NCBI GenBank assembly: GCA_013298625.1
Contig: JAAFIF010000073.1
Location: 1-51,153 of the forward strand
Direction: 5' to 3'
DNA length: 51,153 bases
Source: Myxococcales bacterium
GTDB lineage: Bacteria; Myxococcota_A; Polyangia; Polyangiales; Ga0077539
The notes below the pieces were generated by a model that worked only from the letters and a program-made list of their open reading frames with translations, did no database searches and was not told the origin of the DNA. A program made the position numbers and the translations under genes. Positions 6,927 to 16,236 of this stretch are shown one piece after another; the first letter of the stretch is position 1; each line of letters opens with the position of its first letter.

Positions 6927-9809
6927 GTGCGATGCTCCGCCGCCGTGAGGATCCCAAGCAAGAGTGTGTGGCTCGCGGCGGTGGCGGCGAGCGCGTTGAC
7001 GCAGTGCCGAACGCAGCCTGCGGACAGCGGCGATCGCTTCTCGACCTCGTCGGGCAACCGCGGGGCGGACCCCTCGGCGCTCGACGCCGCGTCGGCAGAC
7101 GCGACCGTGGCCCAGGTCGAAGCCCCGCGTGACGACGGATTGCTGCCGTCGCTCGCGACGCCAACGGAGTACGCGCTCTCGCTCGAGGTCAACCCCGAAA
7201 TCGAGACCTTTCGCGGAACGATGCGGGTCCGACTGCGCGTCGCGCGCCCCACGCGCGCCCTTGTGTTGCACGGGCGCGAGCTCGACGTCCGCGCGGTGCG
7301 CGCGCTCGACGCGGCGGGCAGGCCGATGGCCAACGGGACGGCTTCGTCGCGGGCCAGCGCGCACGGCCGCGGGACGCCCGAAGAGCTGGTCTTGTCCTTC
7401 GATCGCGAGCTGTCGGGCGAGGGAATCTCGGTCGAACTTGAATTCGTGGGTCGATTCAACCCCGCCCTTCGCGGGCTCTATCGCGTGCGGCACGACGGAC
7501 GCTGGTACGCGTTTACGCAGTTCGAGCCCAACGACGCGCGCAGGGCGTTTCCGTGCTTCGACGAGCCGGGCTTCAAGGTCCCGTGGACGATCGAGCTCGT
7601 GGTCCCGAGCGGCGCCGTCGCCCTCGCGAACATGCCCGAAGCGTCCCGCGCTGCGTCCGGCTCGAACGTGCGCGTGAGCTTTCAGCGCACGCCTCCGACG
7701 CCGAGCTACCTCGTCGCGTTCGCCGTCGGGCCCTTCGACGTGGTCGAGCACCAGCCGGTCGTGCTCGAGTCCGGCGGAGAGCGCGCGACCGTGGCGCTTC
7801 GCGGCGTGGCGACGCACGGGCAGGGCGCCCTCTTGCGCGAGTCGCTCGACGTCGCCGCGGCGCACCTCGACGTGCTCTCTCGCTACTTCGACCGCAATTA
7901 TCCCTATCCCAAGCTCGACCTCGTGGCGGTGCCCGAGTTCGGCGCCGGGGCCATGGAGAACCCTGGGCTCGTCACGTTTCGCGAAGAGATGCTCTTGCTC
8001 GACCCGGCGCGCGCGACGACCTCGGCGCGTCGCGGCGTCGCGGGGATCATCGCGCACGAGCTCGCGCACCAGTGGTTCGGAAACCTGGTCACCATGCGCT
8101 GGTGGGACGAGCTGTGGCTCAACGAGGGCTTCGCGACGTGGATGGCCTCGCGGGTGCTCGACACGTGGCGGCCCGAGATGGGCGCGCGGGTCGAGTCGAT
8201 CCGCTCGCGCGCGTGGGCGATGGACCAGGACTCGCTTCCGGCGGCGCGCGTGGTGCGCCAGCCCGTTCGCTCGACGTCCGAAGCCGAAGAGGCCTTCGAC
8301 GGGATCACCTACACCAAGGGCGCCGCGTTTCTGCGCATGCTCGAGGCGGCGATGGGCGAAGACGCGTTTCGCGAGGGAATTCGCAGGTACGTCCGCGCCC
8401 ACGCCTGGGGCAACGCCACCGCCAGCGACCTGTTCGACGACCTGCAGTCCGCCGGCGGAATCAACGTCGCGCGCGTGGCCGAGTCGTTTCTCGATCGCCG
8501 CGGCGTCCCGATGGTGTCCGCGTCGATCCAGTGCGAGCGCGGCCAGGCCCCGTCGATCACCGTCGAGCAATCGCAGTACCGCCCGTTGGGCGTTAGCGCC
8601 GGCGCGGACGCGAGCGCGCCCCCGTGGCACATCCCCATGTGCGTCGAGTACGGCGACGCGCGCGGTCTCATCGGCCGACAGTGCGTGGTCTTCGCTGGGC
8701 AGCGCATGGTCGTCGCGGCCAGCGCCAACGGAGGCGCCAACGCCACGGTCTCGGCCAGCGCCGCGAGCGACGCCGGCGCGCCCGCGGTGGCCGCGTCCCG
8801 CTGTCCGACGTGGGTGCACCCCAACGCGGGCGAGTCTGCGTACGTTCGCTACGCGCTCACGCCGCCGGTGCGCGCGCTCTTCGCGCCCGCTCGCTGGCGT
8901 GCGCTCGACCGCTCGCTGCGCGTCGGCCTGATCGACGCCGCGTGGGCGCAAGTGCGCTCGGGGACGCTCCCCGTCAGCGAGTACCTCTCGCTGGTCTCTC
9001 GCCTCGGCGACGAGCGCGACCGCCTCGTGCTCGACTCGGTCTCCTCTGCGCTCGCCACGCTGGTCTCGAAGCACTCGACCGGCGCGACGCAACAGCGGCT
9101 GCGCGCGTTTACCGCGACGTTGCTCCGCCCCACGCTCGCGCGGCTCGGGTGGACCGCGCGGCCGACGGACTCCGAGGACGACAAGCTCTTGCGCCGCAAC
9201 ACGATCAGCGTCCTCGGCTCGGTCGCGATGGACGCCGACACCTTGCGCGAGTCCGAGCGCTACGCCGCGCAGTACCTCCGAGAGCCCACCAGCGTGCCGA
9301 GCGACCTCGCGCTGCTGGTGCTCCCCATCGCGTCGATGCGCGCGGACGCTGCGCGGTTCGACGCCCTCGTCGCGCGCCTGCGAGAGCGCACGCTGACCCC
9401 GCAAGAGCGCAGCGCCGTGCAGACCGCGCTCGTGACCTTCACCGACGCGACGCTGCTTCGTCGCGGGCTCGACCTGCTGCTCACCGACGCCGTGCGACAA
9501 CAAGACGTCGTGCGCCTCGTGTGGACCGCGTCGATGCACCCCGACCGCCGCCCGATCGCGCACCAGTGGATCCGCAGCAACTACGACGGGATCGTGCGGC
9601 GAACGACGGACGAGGTCGCCGTTCGGCTCGCAGGGATCGTCGGCGACACCTGCGCTGCAGCCGATCGCGACGCGTGGGCGAGCTTCTGGCGCCCGCGCGT
9701 GACCAACGCCGAAGGCGGCGAGCGAGCCATTCACGAGGGCGAGGACAGCTCGCGGCAGTGCGAGGCGCTCGGCGCCGTCGTGCAGCCCGCGCTCGATCGC
9801 TGGCGGTGA
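6927..9809 (+). CDS. M1-family zinc aminopeptidase, exported
   Basis: A 960-residue gluzincin. It has the substrate-binding GAMEN at 341-345, the zinc site HELAH at 377-381 and the third ligand Glu400 in WDELWLNEGFATWM. It also has the M1 N-terminal saddle pattern (FTQFEPNDARRAFPCFDEPGFK) and a C-terminal helical ERAP1-like region. The N-terminus is hydrophobic (SVWLAAVAASALTQC); the Cys context LTQC is not a canonical lipobox, so either a secreted or an atypically lipidated form is possible. The start is GTG at 6927; GTG at 6945 is nearly as likely. Compared with cytosolic PepN-type enzymes it carries an Ala/Asp-rich spacer after the signal, fitting periplasmic or surface peptide breakdown by a predatory or saprophytic bacterium. 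Confidence 0.93.
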   Translation: MRCSAAVRIPSKSVWLAAVAASALTQCRTQPADSGDRFSTSSGNRGADPSALDAASADATVAQVEAPRDDGLLPSLATPTEYALSLEVNPEIETFRGTMRVRLRVARPTRALVLHGRELDVRAVRALDAAGRPMANGTASSRASAHGRGTPEELVLSFDRELSGEGISVELEFVGRFNPALRGLYRVRHDGRWYAFTQFEPNDARRAFPCFDEPGFKVPWTIELVVPSGAVALANMPEASRAASGSNVRVSFQRTPPTPSYLVAFAVGPFDVVEHQPVVLESGGERATVALRGVATHGQGALLRESLDVAAAHLDVLSRYFDRNYPYPKLDLVAVPEFGAGAMENPGLVTFREEMLLLDPARATTSARRGVAGIIAHELAHQWFGNLVTMRWWDELWLNEGFATWMASRVLDTWRPEMGARVESIRSRAWAMDQDSLPAARVVRQPVRSTSEAEEAFDGITYTKGAAFLRMLEAAMGEDAFREGIRRYVRAHAWGNATASDLFDDLQSAGGINVARVAESFLDRRGVPMVSASIQCERGQAPSITVEQSQYRPLGVSAGADASAPPWHIPMCVEYGDARGLIGRQCVVFAGQRMVVAASANGGANATVSASAASDAGAPAVAASRCPTWVHPNAGESAYVRYALTPPVRALFAPARWRALDRSLRVGLIDAAWAQVRSGTLPVSEYLSLVSRLGDERDRLVLDSVSSALATLVSKHSTGATQQRLRAFTATLLRPTLARLGWTARPTDSEDDKLLRRNTISVLGSVAMDADTLRESERYAAQYLREPTSVPSDLALLVLPIASMRADAARFDALVARLRERTLTPQERSAVQTALVTFTDATLLRRGLDLLLTDAVRQQDVVRLVWTASMHPDRRPIAHQWIRSNYDGIVRRTTDEVAVRLAGIVGDTCAAADRDAWASFWRPRVTNAEGGERAIHEGEDSSRQCEALGAVVQPALDRWR

Positions 9810-9835
9810 GCCCCGCGCCCGTCCACACTCGGTGA

Positions 9836-10780
9836 ATGCGCGCACGACCCTCGCTCGTCGCCCTGTGCTTTGCCGGCGTCGCTGCATCTGTGCACGCGCA
9901 TGCACAGGACCGTTGGAGCGCTGTTTCGCCAGGGATTCGCCTCTTGCGCCGCACGACACAGCACGCCGACGGCGCGCCCTTGGTCCTGCACGTCGCCGTT
10001 CTCGACCTGTGCGCTGCGCGCGGAAGATTTCGCGCGACCGCCCCAGACGAGACCCCCAGGGCGACCTCGCGCTGGGCGGCGCGCGTGGGCGCGACGCTCG
10101 CGGTCAACGGAGACTTCTTCGATCGCCCAGGGGCGCCGCTCGGCCGCGCGCGGGGCGACGGTCGAGAGTTCTCGCTGCGATCCCAGTACTACTTCGGCGC
10201 TCTGGTCGCGGCCCGGCGCGGAGAGGTCCCGCGCGTGCTCGAGCGCTACGAGGCTCCTGCGGCGTTCACCGAGGTGGTCTCTGCGCAAGAGCGCGTCGTG
10301 GTGCGCGGCGTCGAGCGGGTCGATCCTCACGTGGCGCACTCGCGCTTGCGTCACCCGCGCACGGCCATCGGCTGGGCTCGGGACGGGCTCGAGATGATCT
10401 TCGTCGTCGTCGACGGTCGCTCGCCGCGCTCTGCGGGCGCGACGACGCCAGAGCTCGCGTTGATCCTGCGCGACCTCGGCGCGTGGGAGGCAGTGCGGCT
10501 CGACGGCGGCGGCTCGTCCACCCTCGCGGTGCGCGGCCGCGTGGTGAACACCCCCAGCGATCGCGCCGAGCGCACGGTCGCCAATCACCTGGGATTCATC
10601 GAGGATTCGACGACCCCCGCGCCCTCCCAGTGCGCCTCCCGCGCGGCCGTCGACGTCGCCCCGGACGCGCCGCGGGACGCGATGGAGTTTCCTCGCACTG
10701 CGCGCCCCGCCAGGGTGCGCCGCGTGCTCGCGGGTGTGCGATTCTCGCCTCGCGATGTTCGGCTGGTATCGAAAGAGTGA
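9836..10780 (+). CDS. Phosphodiester glycosidase (NAGPA-domain) family protein, exported
   Basis: A 314-residue protein with a signal peptide (MRARPSLVALCFAGVAASVHAHAQ) and the motif set of the phosphodiester glycosidase/NAGPA family: AVNGDFF (89-95), RTAIGW (175-180), VVDGR (191-195) and the hallmark DGGGSST (223-229). Members cleave sugar-phosphodiester bonds in the envelope or glycans; substrate specificity cannot be read from sequence. The C-terminal 80 residues past the domain are rich in Arg, Ala and Pro and look unstructured. It follows the aminopeptidase by 26 bases and overlaps the next gene by 26 bases, so these genes are probably cotranscribed. Confidence 0.82.
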   Translation: MRARPSLVALCFAGVAASVHAHAQDRWSAVSPGIRLLRRTTQHADGAPLVLHVAVLDLCAARGRFRATAPDETPRATSRWAARVGATLAVNGDFFDRPGAPLGRARGDGREFSLRSQYYFGALVAARRGEVPRVLERYEAPAAFTEVVSAQERVVVRGVERVDPHVAHSRLRHPRTAIGWARDGLEMIFVVVDGRSPRSAGATTPELALILRDLGAWEAVRLDGGGSSTLAVRGRVVNTPSDRAERTVANHLGFIEDSTTPAPSQCASRAAVDVAPDAPRDAMEFPRTARPARVRRVLAGVRFSPRDVRLVSKE

Positions 10781-11810
10781 CGACTGGGGCGAGGTCCCCG
10801 CATCCCTCGGCGTCCAGGTCGACGGGCGCGGTCTCTTGCGCGGAGAATGGGGCGCGGTCGAGCTGTTCGGCTCGCACGCCACCGAGCGCGAGACGTACAC
10901 CGACGACAACGGCGTGCACCGCCAGGACGACCGCCGCGTGACCTGGTTCTACGCGCGCTTCGAGCCGAAGCTGCGCCTCGGGCTATCGCTCGCGTCGAGC
11001 AGCGCGCTCTCGCGGTTCATCCAGTGGGCGCGATCGAGCAGGGACATCGAGCTCGGCGAGCCCGTGTTCGACCGGGCGTTTCACTGCGCGGCGCGCGACG
11101 CAGCCGGCGCTCGATCGCTGCTCAGCGGAGCGGTCGCCGCTGAGCTCTCTCGCGCCAGCTCGCGGCACAGGACCGTGACCGTCAACGACGACGAGGTGTG
11201 CATCACCGAGGATGGCTGGGTCGTCGCGCCCGCCACCGTGGCCTCGGCCTTCGAGGTCGTCGGTCGCTCCGCCGCCGCGATCATGGCGTCCCGACGCGGC
11301 CTGGTGTTGCCGTGGGAGATGCAGGTGCGCGATCGTTGGGCGAGCGCGCTCGCGCAGCTCGGGTTGGCGTTCGACCCGGTGCGACTCGAGGCGCGCGGCG
11401 TGATCGACGGCCTCTTCGTCACCGCCACGATCGACGGCGGAGCGTCGCTGGCGACCGAGGTCACCGTGGTCGCGCCCGCGCCGTTCGCGCACGGGCTGCG
11501 CGTCACGAGGCAAGATCAGGGCGCGGTCTCTCGCTGGTTTCGCGGGCAGGACATCATCGTGGGCGACCCTTCGTTCGACGACGCGTTCGTCGTGAAGGGC
11601 GAGGACGAGGCCGAAGTGCGCGCGGCCCTGCGCGGAGAGCCAGCGTCGCGCCTGGCTGAGCTCGCCAACGGCGGGGCGGTGCGCGTCGAGAACAACACAC
11701 TCACCGTGCGCTCGGCGCGGGTCGAGACCGACCTGATCGCGGCGATGGTCGAGGCCTGCGTCGGGGCGGCGGCCGCCATCACGCGCAACGCGAGCGCGTA
11801 TCGTGCCTGA
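10755..11810 (+). CDS. Hypothetical protein, 351 residues
   Basis: Starts MFGWYRKSDDWGEVPASLGVQVDGRG, overlapping the end of the upstream gene by 26 bases in another frame. There is no signal peptide or clear membrane helix. Two halves look related: each has a short strand-rich segment followed by GEPVFDRAFHCAARDAAGARSLLSGAVAAELSR in the first half and VGDPSFDDAFVVKGEDEAEVRAALRGEPASRLAEL in the second. This suggests an internal duplication of a domain with consensus G(D/E)P.FD.AF...... .R.LL.G. Family not recognised. Codon usage matches the neighbours. Confidence 0.7.
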   Translation: MFGWYRKSDDWGEVPASLGVQVDGRGLLRGEWGAVELFGSHATERETYTDDNGVHRQDDRRVTWFYARFEPKLRLGLSLASSSALSRFIQWARSSRDIELGEPVFDRAFHCAARDAAGARSLLSGAVAAELSRASSRHRTVTVNDDEVCITEDGWVVAPATVASAFEVVGRSAAAIMASRRGLVLPWEMQVRDRWASALAQLGLAFDPVRLEARGVIDGLFVTATIDGGASLATEVTVVAPAPFAHGLRVTRQDQGAVSRWFRGQDIIVGDPSFDDAFVVKGEDEAEVRAALRGEPASRLAELANGGAVRVENNTLTVRSARVETDLIAAMVEACVGAAAAITRNASAYRA

Positions 11811-11837
11811 GAAATCGCTGTTATCGTCGCGCGCACG

Positions 11838-12776
11838 ATGAGCGCAGTGTTTCGAGTGGGCCTGCTCGTGGGACGCGAGCGAACGTTTCCGGACGCGCTG
11901 ATTCGCGCGGTCAACGATCGGCACGAGGGCGTCTCGGCAGAGTACGCGACGGTCGACGTGACCCGCGCCGACGCGCCGTGCCCGTACGACGTCCTGGTCG
12001 ACCGCATCTCGCACGAGGTGCCCTGTTATCAAGCGTTCTTGAAGCACGCGATGCTCATGGGCGCGCGGGTGATCAACAACCCGTTCTGGCGCATCACGGA
12101 CGACAAGTTCTTCAACGCCGCGCTCGCGGTGAAGCTCGGCGTGGCGGTCCCGAAGACGAGGCTCTTGCCGTCGAAGAGCTACGGGCCGGACATCTCCAGC
12201 GAGTCGCTGCGCAACCTCGCGTACCCGCTCTCGTGGCAGGCGATGTTCGAAGAGCTGGGGTTTCCGATGTTCATCAAGCCGCATTGGGGAGGCGGCTGGC
12301 GAGACGTGCACCGCGTGGGCGACGAAGAAGAGTTCTTTCGCGCCTACGACCAGACCGGCGAAAAGGCCATGATCGCCCAAGAGGGCATCCGCTGGACCCA
12401 GTACGTCCGCTGCATCGTGATCGGAAAGCAAGAGGTCCTTCCCGCCCCGTGGGACCCGCGCCTCGGTCACTTCGAGCGCTACACGGGCGCCGTCGCCTCC
12501 ATGCCGCCGCTCGATGAAGCCACGCGCGAGCGGGTCGTGCGCGACGCCCGGACGCTCTGCGTCGCGCTCGGGTACGACATGAACACCGTGGAGTTCGCCG
12601 TGCGCGACGGCGTTCCGTACGCGATTGATTACATGAACTCGGCGCCGGACTTCGACGTGAGCTCGCTCGGCGAGCGGCAGTTCGAGTGGGTCGTCAACAA
12701 GATGGCCGACCTCGTGATTCGCCGCGCAAAAGAACCGGCGCTCGAGATCACTGCCGTCTCGCAGCTGTTGCTGTGA
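11838..12776 (+). CDS. ATP-grasp (RimK-like) ligase-fold protein
   Basis: A 312-residue cytoplasmic protein. The order of motifs is that of an ATP-grasp enzyme: INNPFWRITDDKFFNAALAVKLGVAVPKT (substrate and ATP-lid entry), MFIKPHWGGGW (nucleotide-binding lysine and glycine loop), an acidic patch, and MNTVEFAVRDGVPYAIDYMNSAPD with the Glu and Asn expected to hold Mg-ATP. Such enzymes join a carboxylate to an amine or thiol through an acyl-phosphate. The substrate is unknown, as no biosynthetic partners lie adjacent. It could also be a non-ribosomal peptide-ligase-like modifier. The start is 27 bases after the previous stop. Confidence 0.8.
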   Translation: MSAVFRVGLLVGRERTFPDALIRAVNDRHEGVSAEYATVDVTRADAPCPYDVLVDRISHEVPCYQAFLKHAMLMGARVINNPFWRITDDKFFNAALAVKLGVAVPKTRLLPSKSYGPDISSESLRNLAYPLSWQAMFEELGFPMFIKPHWGGGWRDVHRVGDEEEFFRAYDQTGEKAMIAQEGIRWTQYVRCIVIGKQEVLPAPWDPRLGHFERYTGAVASMPPLDEATRERVVRDARTLCVALGYDMNTVEFAVRDGVPYAIDYMNSAPDFDVSSLGERQFEWVVNKMADLVIRRAKEPALEITAVSQLLL

Positions 12777-12813
12777 AGCGCGGACGGGGGGATCTGCGGT
12801 ACCGTCAGCACCC

Positions 12814-15450
12814 GTGAGGTTCTCAACCGTCGCGGGCGCTCTGGTCTCGATCCTGTCGCTGGGCGCGTGCTCGTCACCGACGCCGCCGTCGCCCGACGTC
12901 GCGCAGGGCGATGCCGCGGACGCGGCCACGTCGGACATGGTGGCTCCCGACGCGAGCGACGACGTCTCTCAACCCGACGCGAGCCCGCCAGTGCCCGCGT
13001 CGATCGCGCACTGCACGTTCGAGCCGATGCCCTCGACGGCGCGCGCTGGGACGATGGTGACCGAAGGCAGCGTCCGCGCGGGCGCGAGCGAAGTCGTGAT
13101 CGAGATGCCCGTGGGCACCGTGCTCGGCGGCTATCAGGGGCGCTCGAGTCGAACGCGCGCCGTGGACATGCGCGACGTGCCGAGCGCAGACGTGTTCATG
13201 CCGTCCGTGGGGATCGAGACGCGGCCGATGGCGAAGGCGCTCGCGATCACCGGCGGCGACGAGACCGTGGTGTTGCTCTCGCTCGACCTTCCGCTCAACT
13301 ACGACACGATCGTCAGCGACGTCGAGCGCGCGCTCGGCGCAGAGTTCAACGGAAAGGTCATCGTCGGGACCAACCACTCGCACGGATCGCCCGGGCAATT
13401 TACGGCCAATCCAGTGATCTCGCTCGGGCTCGGGCGGTTTCAGCGGCGGATGTATCAGCGCGTGATCGACGCGAGCGTGCAGGCCGCGCGCGAGGCGTTG
13501 ATGGCCCGCGTCGACGCGCGAGTAGGCTTCGCCCACGACGGCATGTTCGACCCGATGGATCGCGTCTCGCGCGACCGCCGCCCCGAAAACGACGCGATGG
13601 CCGGCGGTCGCCGCAAGGACCGAGACCTCTACGTCCTGCGCGTCGAAGCCCGGGACGGAACCGCCCTCGCCATGGTCAACGTGTTCGGCGTGCACGGGAC
13701 GGTGCTCGGGGACTCCAACGCGCTGATGACCACCGAGGTGACCGGCGCCATCGAGCGCGCCGTCGAAGAGACGTTCGATCGTCGCGTGGTGGTCATGCAC
13801 CTGCAGGGCGCCGCGGGCGACGTGTCCCCGAGTGGCGATGGAATGATCGACTGCTCGGGTGTGACCGGAAACGTCCAGTGCAGCGACTTCGCCCGCATCG
13901 AAGCGGTGGGCCGCGCCGCGCGGGACTCGATTCGCGCTGCGTGGGATCGCGCGGGAGCGAGCATGCGCGAGACGCTCTCGATCGAGTCGGTGACGCGCTC
14001 GGTTTCGCTCGGGCCCGACTGGTCGACCTTCGCCGTGCGCGATGGCGCGCGGCGGCTCGAGTACGCGCCGTTTCGCCGCAATCGATTGCCGGACGGGATG
14101 ATCTTCGGCGCGATGGGCGCGGTGCTCTCGCCGGTGGACGAGTTCAACGCGCCGCACGGGGCGGGGCTGTGCGGCGGCGACAACGGGCCGCTGGTGCCGA
14201 CCGCGGCGCTGCCGGGCGTCTCGATGCTGCGGCCGTATCGCTCGTGCATCGACGTGCAGCGCGGCTCGATCTTCGTGCTCGGCGTGGGAAACATCCCCGA
14301 AGAGCGCTCGCCCTTCTGCGCTTCGACGCGCACGCAAGTGACGGCGATGCGCATCGGAGACTTGATGCTGGCGACGCTGCCGGGCGAGCCCGTGACGCTG
14401 CTCGCCGACGCCCTTCGCGCGCGCTCGCCGATGCCGCCCGAGCGCACGGTGGTGATCGGCTACGCGCAAGGTCACGTTGGATATTTGCTCACGCCCGAGG
14501 ATTGGCTGCAGGGCGGCTACGAGCCCAACATCAACCTCTGGGGGCCGCTCGAAGGAGAGTATCTCGTCGAGCAGACGGCGGCGTTGATGACCTTGGCGAA
14601 CACCGCGATGCGCGAGGACGCGGCGATGGGCGCGGCGCCGAGGTTGCCGTCGCCCATGAGCAGGCCGGACACGCTCGCGCCGCCCGAAATGGCGATGGGC
14701 GCGGGGACGGTGCCCGCCAGCGTCCCGGCGGAGGTGTTCGTGCGAGGGCGTCGGGCGATCGCGCGCGCGCAGCCTGCGACGAGCGTCCCGCGCATGGGGC
14801 TCGCGACGTTCGTGTGGCTCGGCGACGATCCGCAGCGGCAGAACGCGCGCGTGCGGCTCGAGCGCGAGAGCGCGCCGATGAGCGGCGTGTTCGCGCCGGT
14901 GCTGCGGCGCTCGGGGCGCGCGGTGAGCGACCAGGACTTGCTGCTCACGTGGACGCCGTTTCCGCTGCGCGCCGTCGCGGGCCAGGCGCGGTCGCACTAT
15001 TGGGCGGTCGAGTGGCAAGCGGTGACGCCGCAAGGGACGAGCGGGCTCGAGGCGATCGAAGACCGCGCGGGCGTCGCGCTCGGTCGCTATCGCTTTCACG
15101 TCGAGGGCGCCGGCTGGACGCTCGACAGCGAGCCGTTCTCTGTCGTTGCAGGCGCGCTGAGCGTGAGCGCCGCGCGTAGCGGGACGAGCTTCACTGTGAG
15201 CGCTGGCTACGAAGCGCGGGACGGCTGGCGCTTGATCGCGCCGAGCGGCGCGCAGAACCGTCGGGTTGCGCTGCGTCAGGGGCCCGTGCGCGTGACGTTC
15301 GAGATGGACATGGGGGCGCCTCGATCCGAGATGGTGATGGCGCTGAGCGCGACGGGGACGACCACGATCGACCTCGGGATGCAGGCCGATCGCGTGCGTC
15401 GGATCGTCGTGCGCGATCGGTTCGACAACGAGGGCGCCGCGACGCCGTGA
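12814..15450 (+). CDS. Neutral/alkaline ceramidase-like lipoprotein
   Basis: An 878-residue protein with a GTG start and lipobox LSLGACSS, then an Ala/Asp/Pro-rich linker. Residues about 85-530 follow the neutral ceramidase N-terminal domain: EMPVGTVLGGYQGR, VVLLSLDLPLNYDTIVSDVERAL, a His-rich GTNHSHGSPGQF in place of the usual HTHSGPG, and MHLQGAAGDVSPSGDG. Neutral ceramidases hydrolyse the amide bond of ceramide with Zn. The shifted active-site motif makes true ceramidase activity uncertain. The C-terminal 250 residues are beta-rich, compatible with an immunoglobulin-like domain. A role in sphingolipid turnover is plausible because myxobacteria make sphingolipids, but this is inference. Confidence 0.75.
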   Translation: MRFSTVAGALVSILSLGACSSPTPPSPDVAQGDAADAATSDMVAPDASDDVSQPDASPPVPASIAHCTFEPMPSTARAGTMVTEGSVRAGASEVVIEMPVGTVLGGYQGRSSRTRAVDMRDVPSADVFMPSVGIETRPMAKALAITGGDETVVLLSLDLPLNYDTIVSDVERALGAEFNGKVIVGTNHSHGSPGQFTANPVISLGLGRFQRRMYQRVIDASVQAAREALMARVDARVGFAHDGMFDPMDRVSRDRRPENDAMAGGRRKDRDLYVLRVEARDGTALAMVNVFGVHGTVLGDSNALMTTEVTGAIERAVEETFDRRVVVMHLQGAAGDVSPSGDGMIDCSGVTGNVQCSDFARIEAVGRAARDSIRAAWDRAGASMRETLSIESVTRSVSLGPDWSTFAVRDGARRLEYAPFRRNRLPDGMIFGAMGAVLSPVDEFNAPHGAGLCGGDNGPLVPTAALPGVSMLRPYRSCIDVQRGSIFVLGVGNIPEERSPFCASTRTQVTAMRIGDLMLATLPGEPVTLLADALRARSPMPPERTVVIGYAQGHVGYLLTPEDWLQGGYEPNINLWGPLEGEYLVEQTAALMTLANTAMREDAAMGAAPRLPSPMSRPDTLAPPEMAMGAGTVPASVPAEVFVRGRRAIARAQPATSVPRMGLATFVWLGDDPQRQNARVRLERESAPMSGVFAPVLRRSGRAVSDQDLLLTWTPFPLRAVAGQARSHYWAVEWQAVTPQGTSGLEAIEDRAGVALGRYRFHVEGAGWTLDSEPFSVVAGALSVSAARSGTSFTVSAGYEARDGWRLIAPSGAQNRRVALRQGPVRVTFEMDMGAPRSEMVMALSATGTTTIDLGMQADRVRRIVVRDRFDNEGAATP

Positions 15451-15482
15451 GCGCCTCGCGCGAGTGCTACGCTCGGCGCACG

Positions 15483-16229
15483 ATGGCGAAGGCGGCGGTC
15501 GATCGAGACATCGTGTTCTATCCTGCGGAAGACCACATGGGGGAGCACGAGCTGCAGACGTGGCTCGCGATGACGTTGTGGCGGCTGGTGTACCGATACC
15601 TCGCGGCGAAGGGGCGCAAGGTTCGCTCTGGGCACGACCAGTTTTTCTACTGGAAGAAGGGCGACCCCACGCAGCGGCTCGCCCCGGACGTGTACGTGCT
15701 CGACGTGCCGGGCCCCGATGAATTCGTGGGCGTGTGGAAGCTCTGGGACGGTCCGTACGCCCCTGCGTTCGCCGTCGAGATCGTCGGCGACGACTATCGC
15801 AAGGACTACGACGACGCCCCAGTGAAGTACGCGCTGATGAACACGCGCGAGCTCGTGCTGTACGACCCGTGGGCCAACGAGCGCAGCCGAAAGCGAAAGC
15901 GCTGGCAGGTGTATCGCCGCAACGAAGAGGGGCGGCTCGTCTTCGCAGAAGAGAGCATCGGCCCCACGGTGTACAGCGAGGTGTTGGGCTGCTGGCTGCG
16001 GCGTGTGGTCAACAGCGACGGAAAGCCCATGGTGCGTCTCGCGCTCGACGCCGAGGGCCACGAGCTGTTCGCGAGCGAGGACGAGGAGCTCGAGAGCGCG
16101 ATCGAGAGCGTCGAGCGCGAGCGAGAGAACGCAGAGCGCGAGCGAGAGAACGCAGAGCGCGAGCGAGAGAAATCCGCGCGGCTCGCGGCGAAGCTGCGCG
16201 CGTTGGGGATCGACCCGGACGCAGACTGA
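15483..16229 (+). CDS. Uma2-family (DUF820, PD-(D/E)XK fold) protein with coiled-coil tail
   Basis: A 248-residue protein. The ATG at 15483 is preferred to the in-frame start at 15447, which overlaps the upstream gene. The core shows the Uma2 pattern: HMGEHELQTWLAMTL, RLAPDVYVLD (Asp69), FAVEIVGDDYRKDYDDAPVKYALMNTRELVLYDP with Glu99 and Lys115 as the likely remaining catalytic set of a PD-(D/E)XK nuclease. Nuclease activity of this widespread family is not firmly established. The C-terminal 60 residues are a charged coiled coil with an almost exact heptad repeat ERERENA, encoded by 21-bp tandem repeats. The final LAAKLRALGIDPD is typical of Uma2 proteins in this type of genome. Confidence 0.82.
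   Translation: MAKAAVDRDIVFYPAEDHMGEHELQTWLAMTLWRLVYRYLAAKGRKVRSGHDQFFYWKKGDPTQRLAPDVYVLDVPGPDEFVGVWKLWDGPYAPAFAVEIVGDDYRKDYDDAPVKYALMNTRELVLYDPWANERSRKRKRWQVYRRNEEGRLVFAEESIGPTVYSEVLGCWLRRVVNSDGKPMVRLALDAEGHELFASEDEELESAIESVERERENAERERENAEREREKSARLAAKLRALGIDPDAD
16113..16171 (+). repeat. 21-bp in-frame tandem repeat (2.8 units) in the Uma2-like gene
   Basis: Units begin at 16113, 16134 and 16155; each starts gagcgcgagcgagagaa and encodes one heptad ERERENA, the third unit being incomplete. The identity is exact at nucleotide level, which suggests recent slippage expansion that lengthens the coiled coil by one heptad per unit. Confidence 0.9.
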
Positions 16230-16236
16230 TCGTCGC

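Noticed and set aside
6210..9959. 1249-codon minus-strand frame across the M1 aminopeptidase
   Set aside because: The plus strand encodes a full M1 enzyme with GAMEN and HELAH; the antisense frame is low-complexity.
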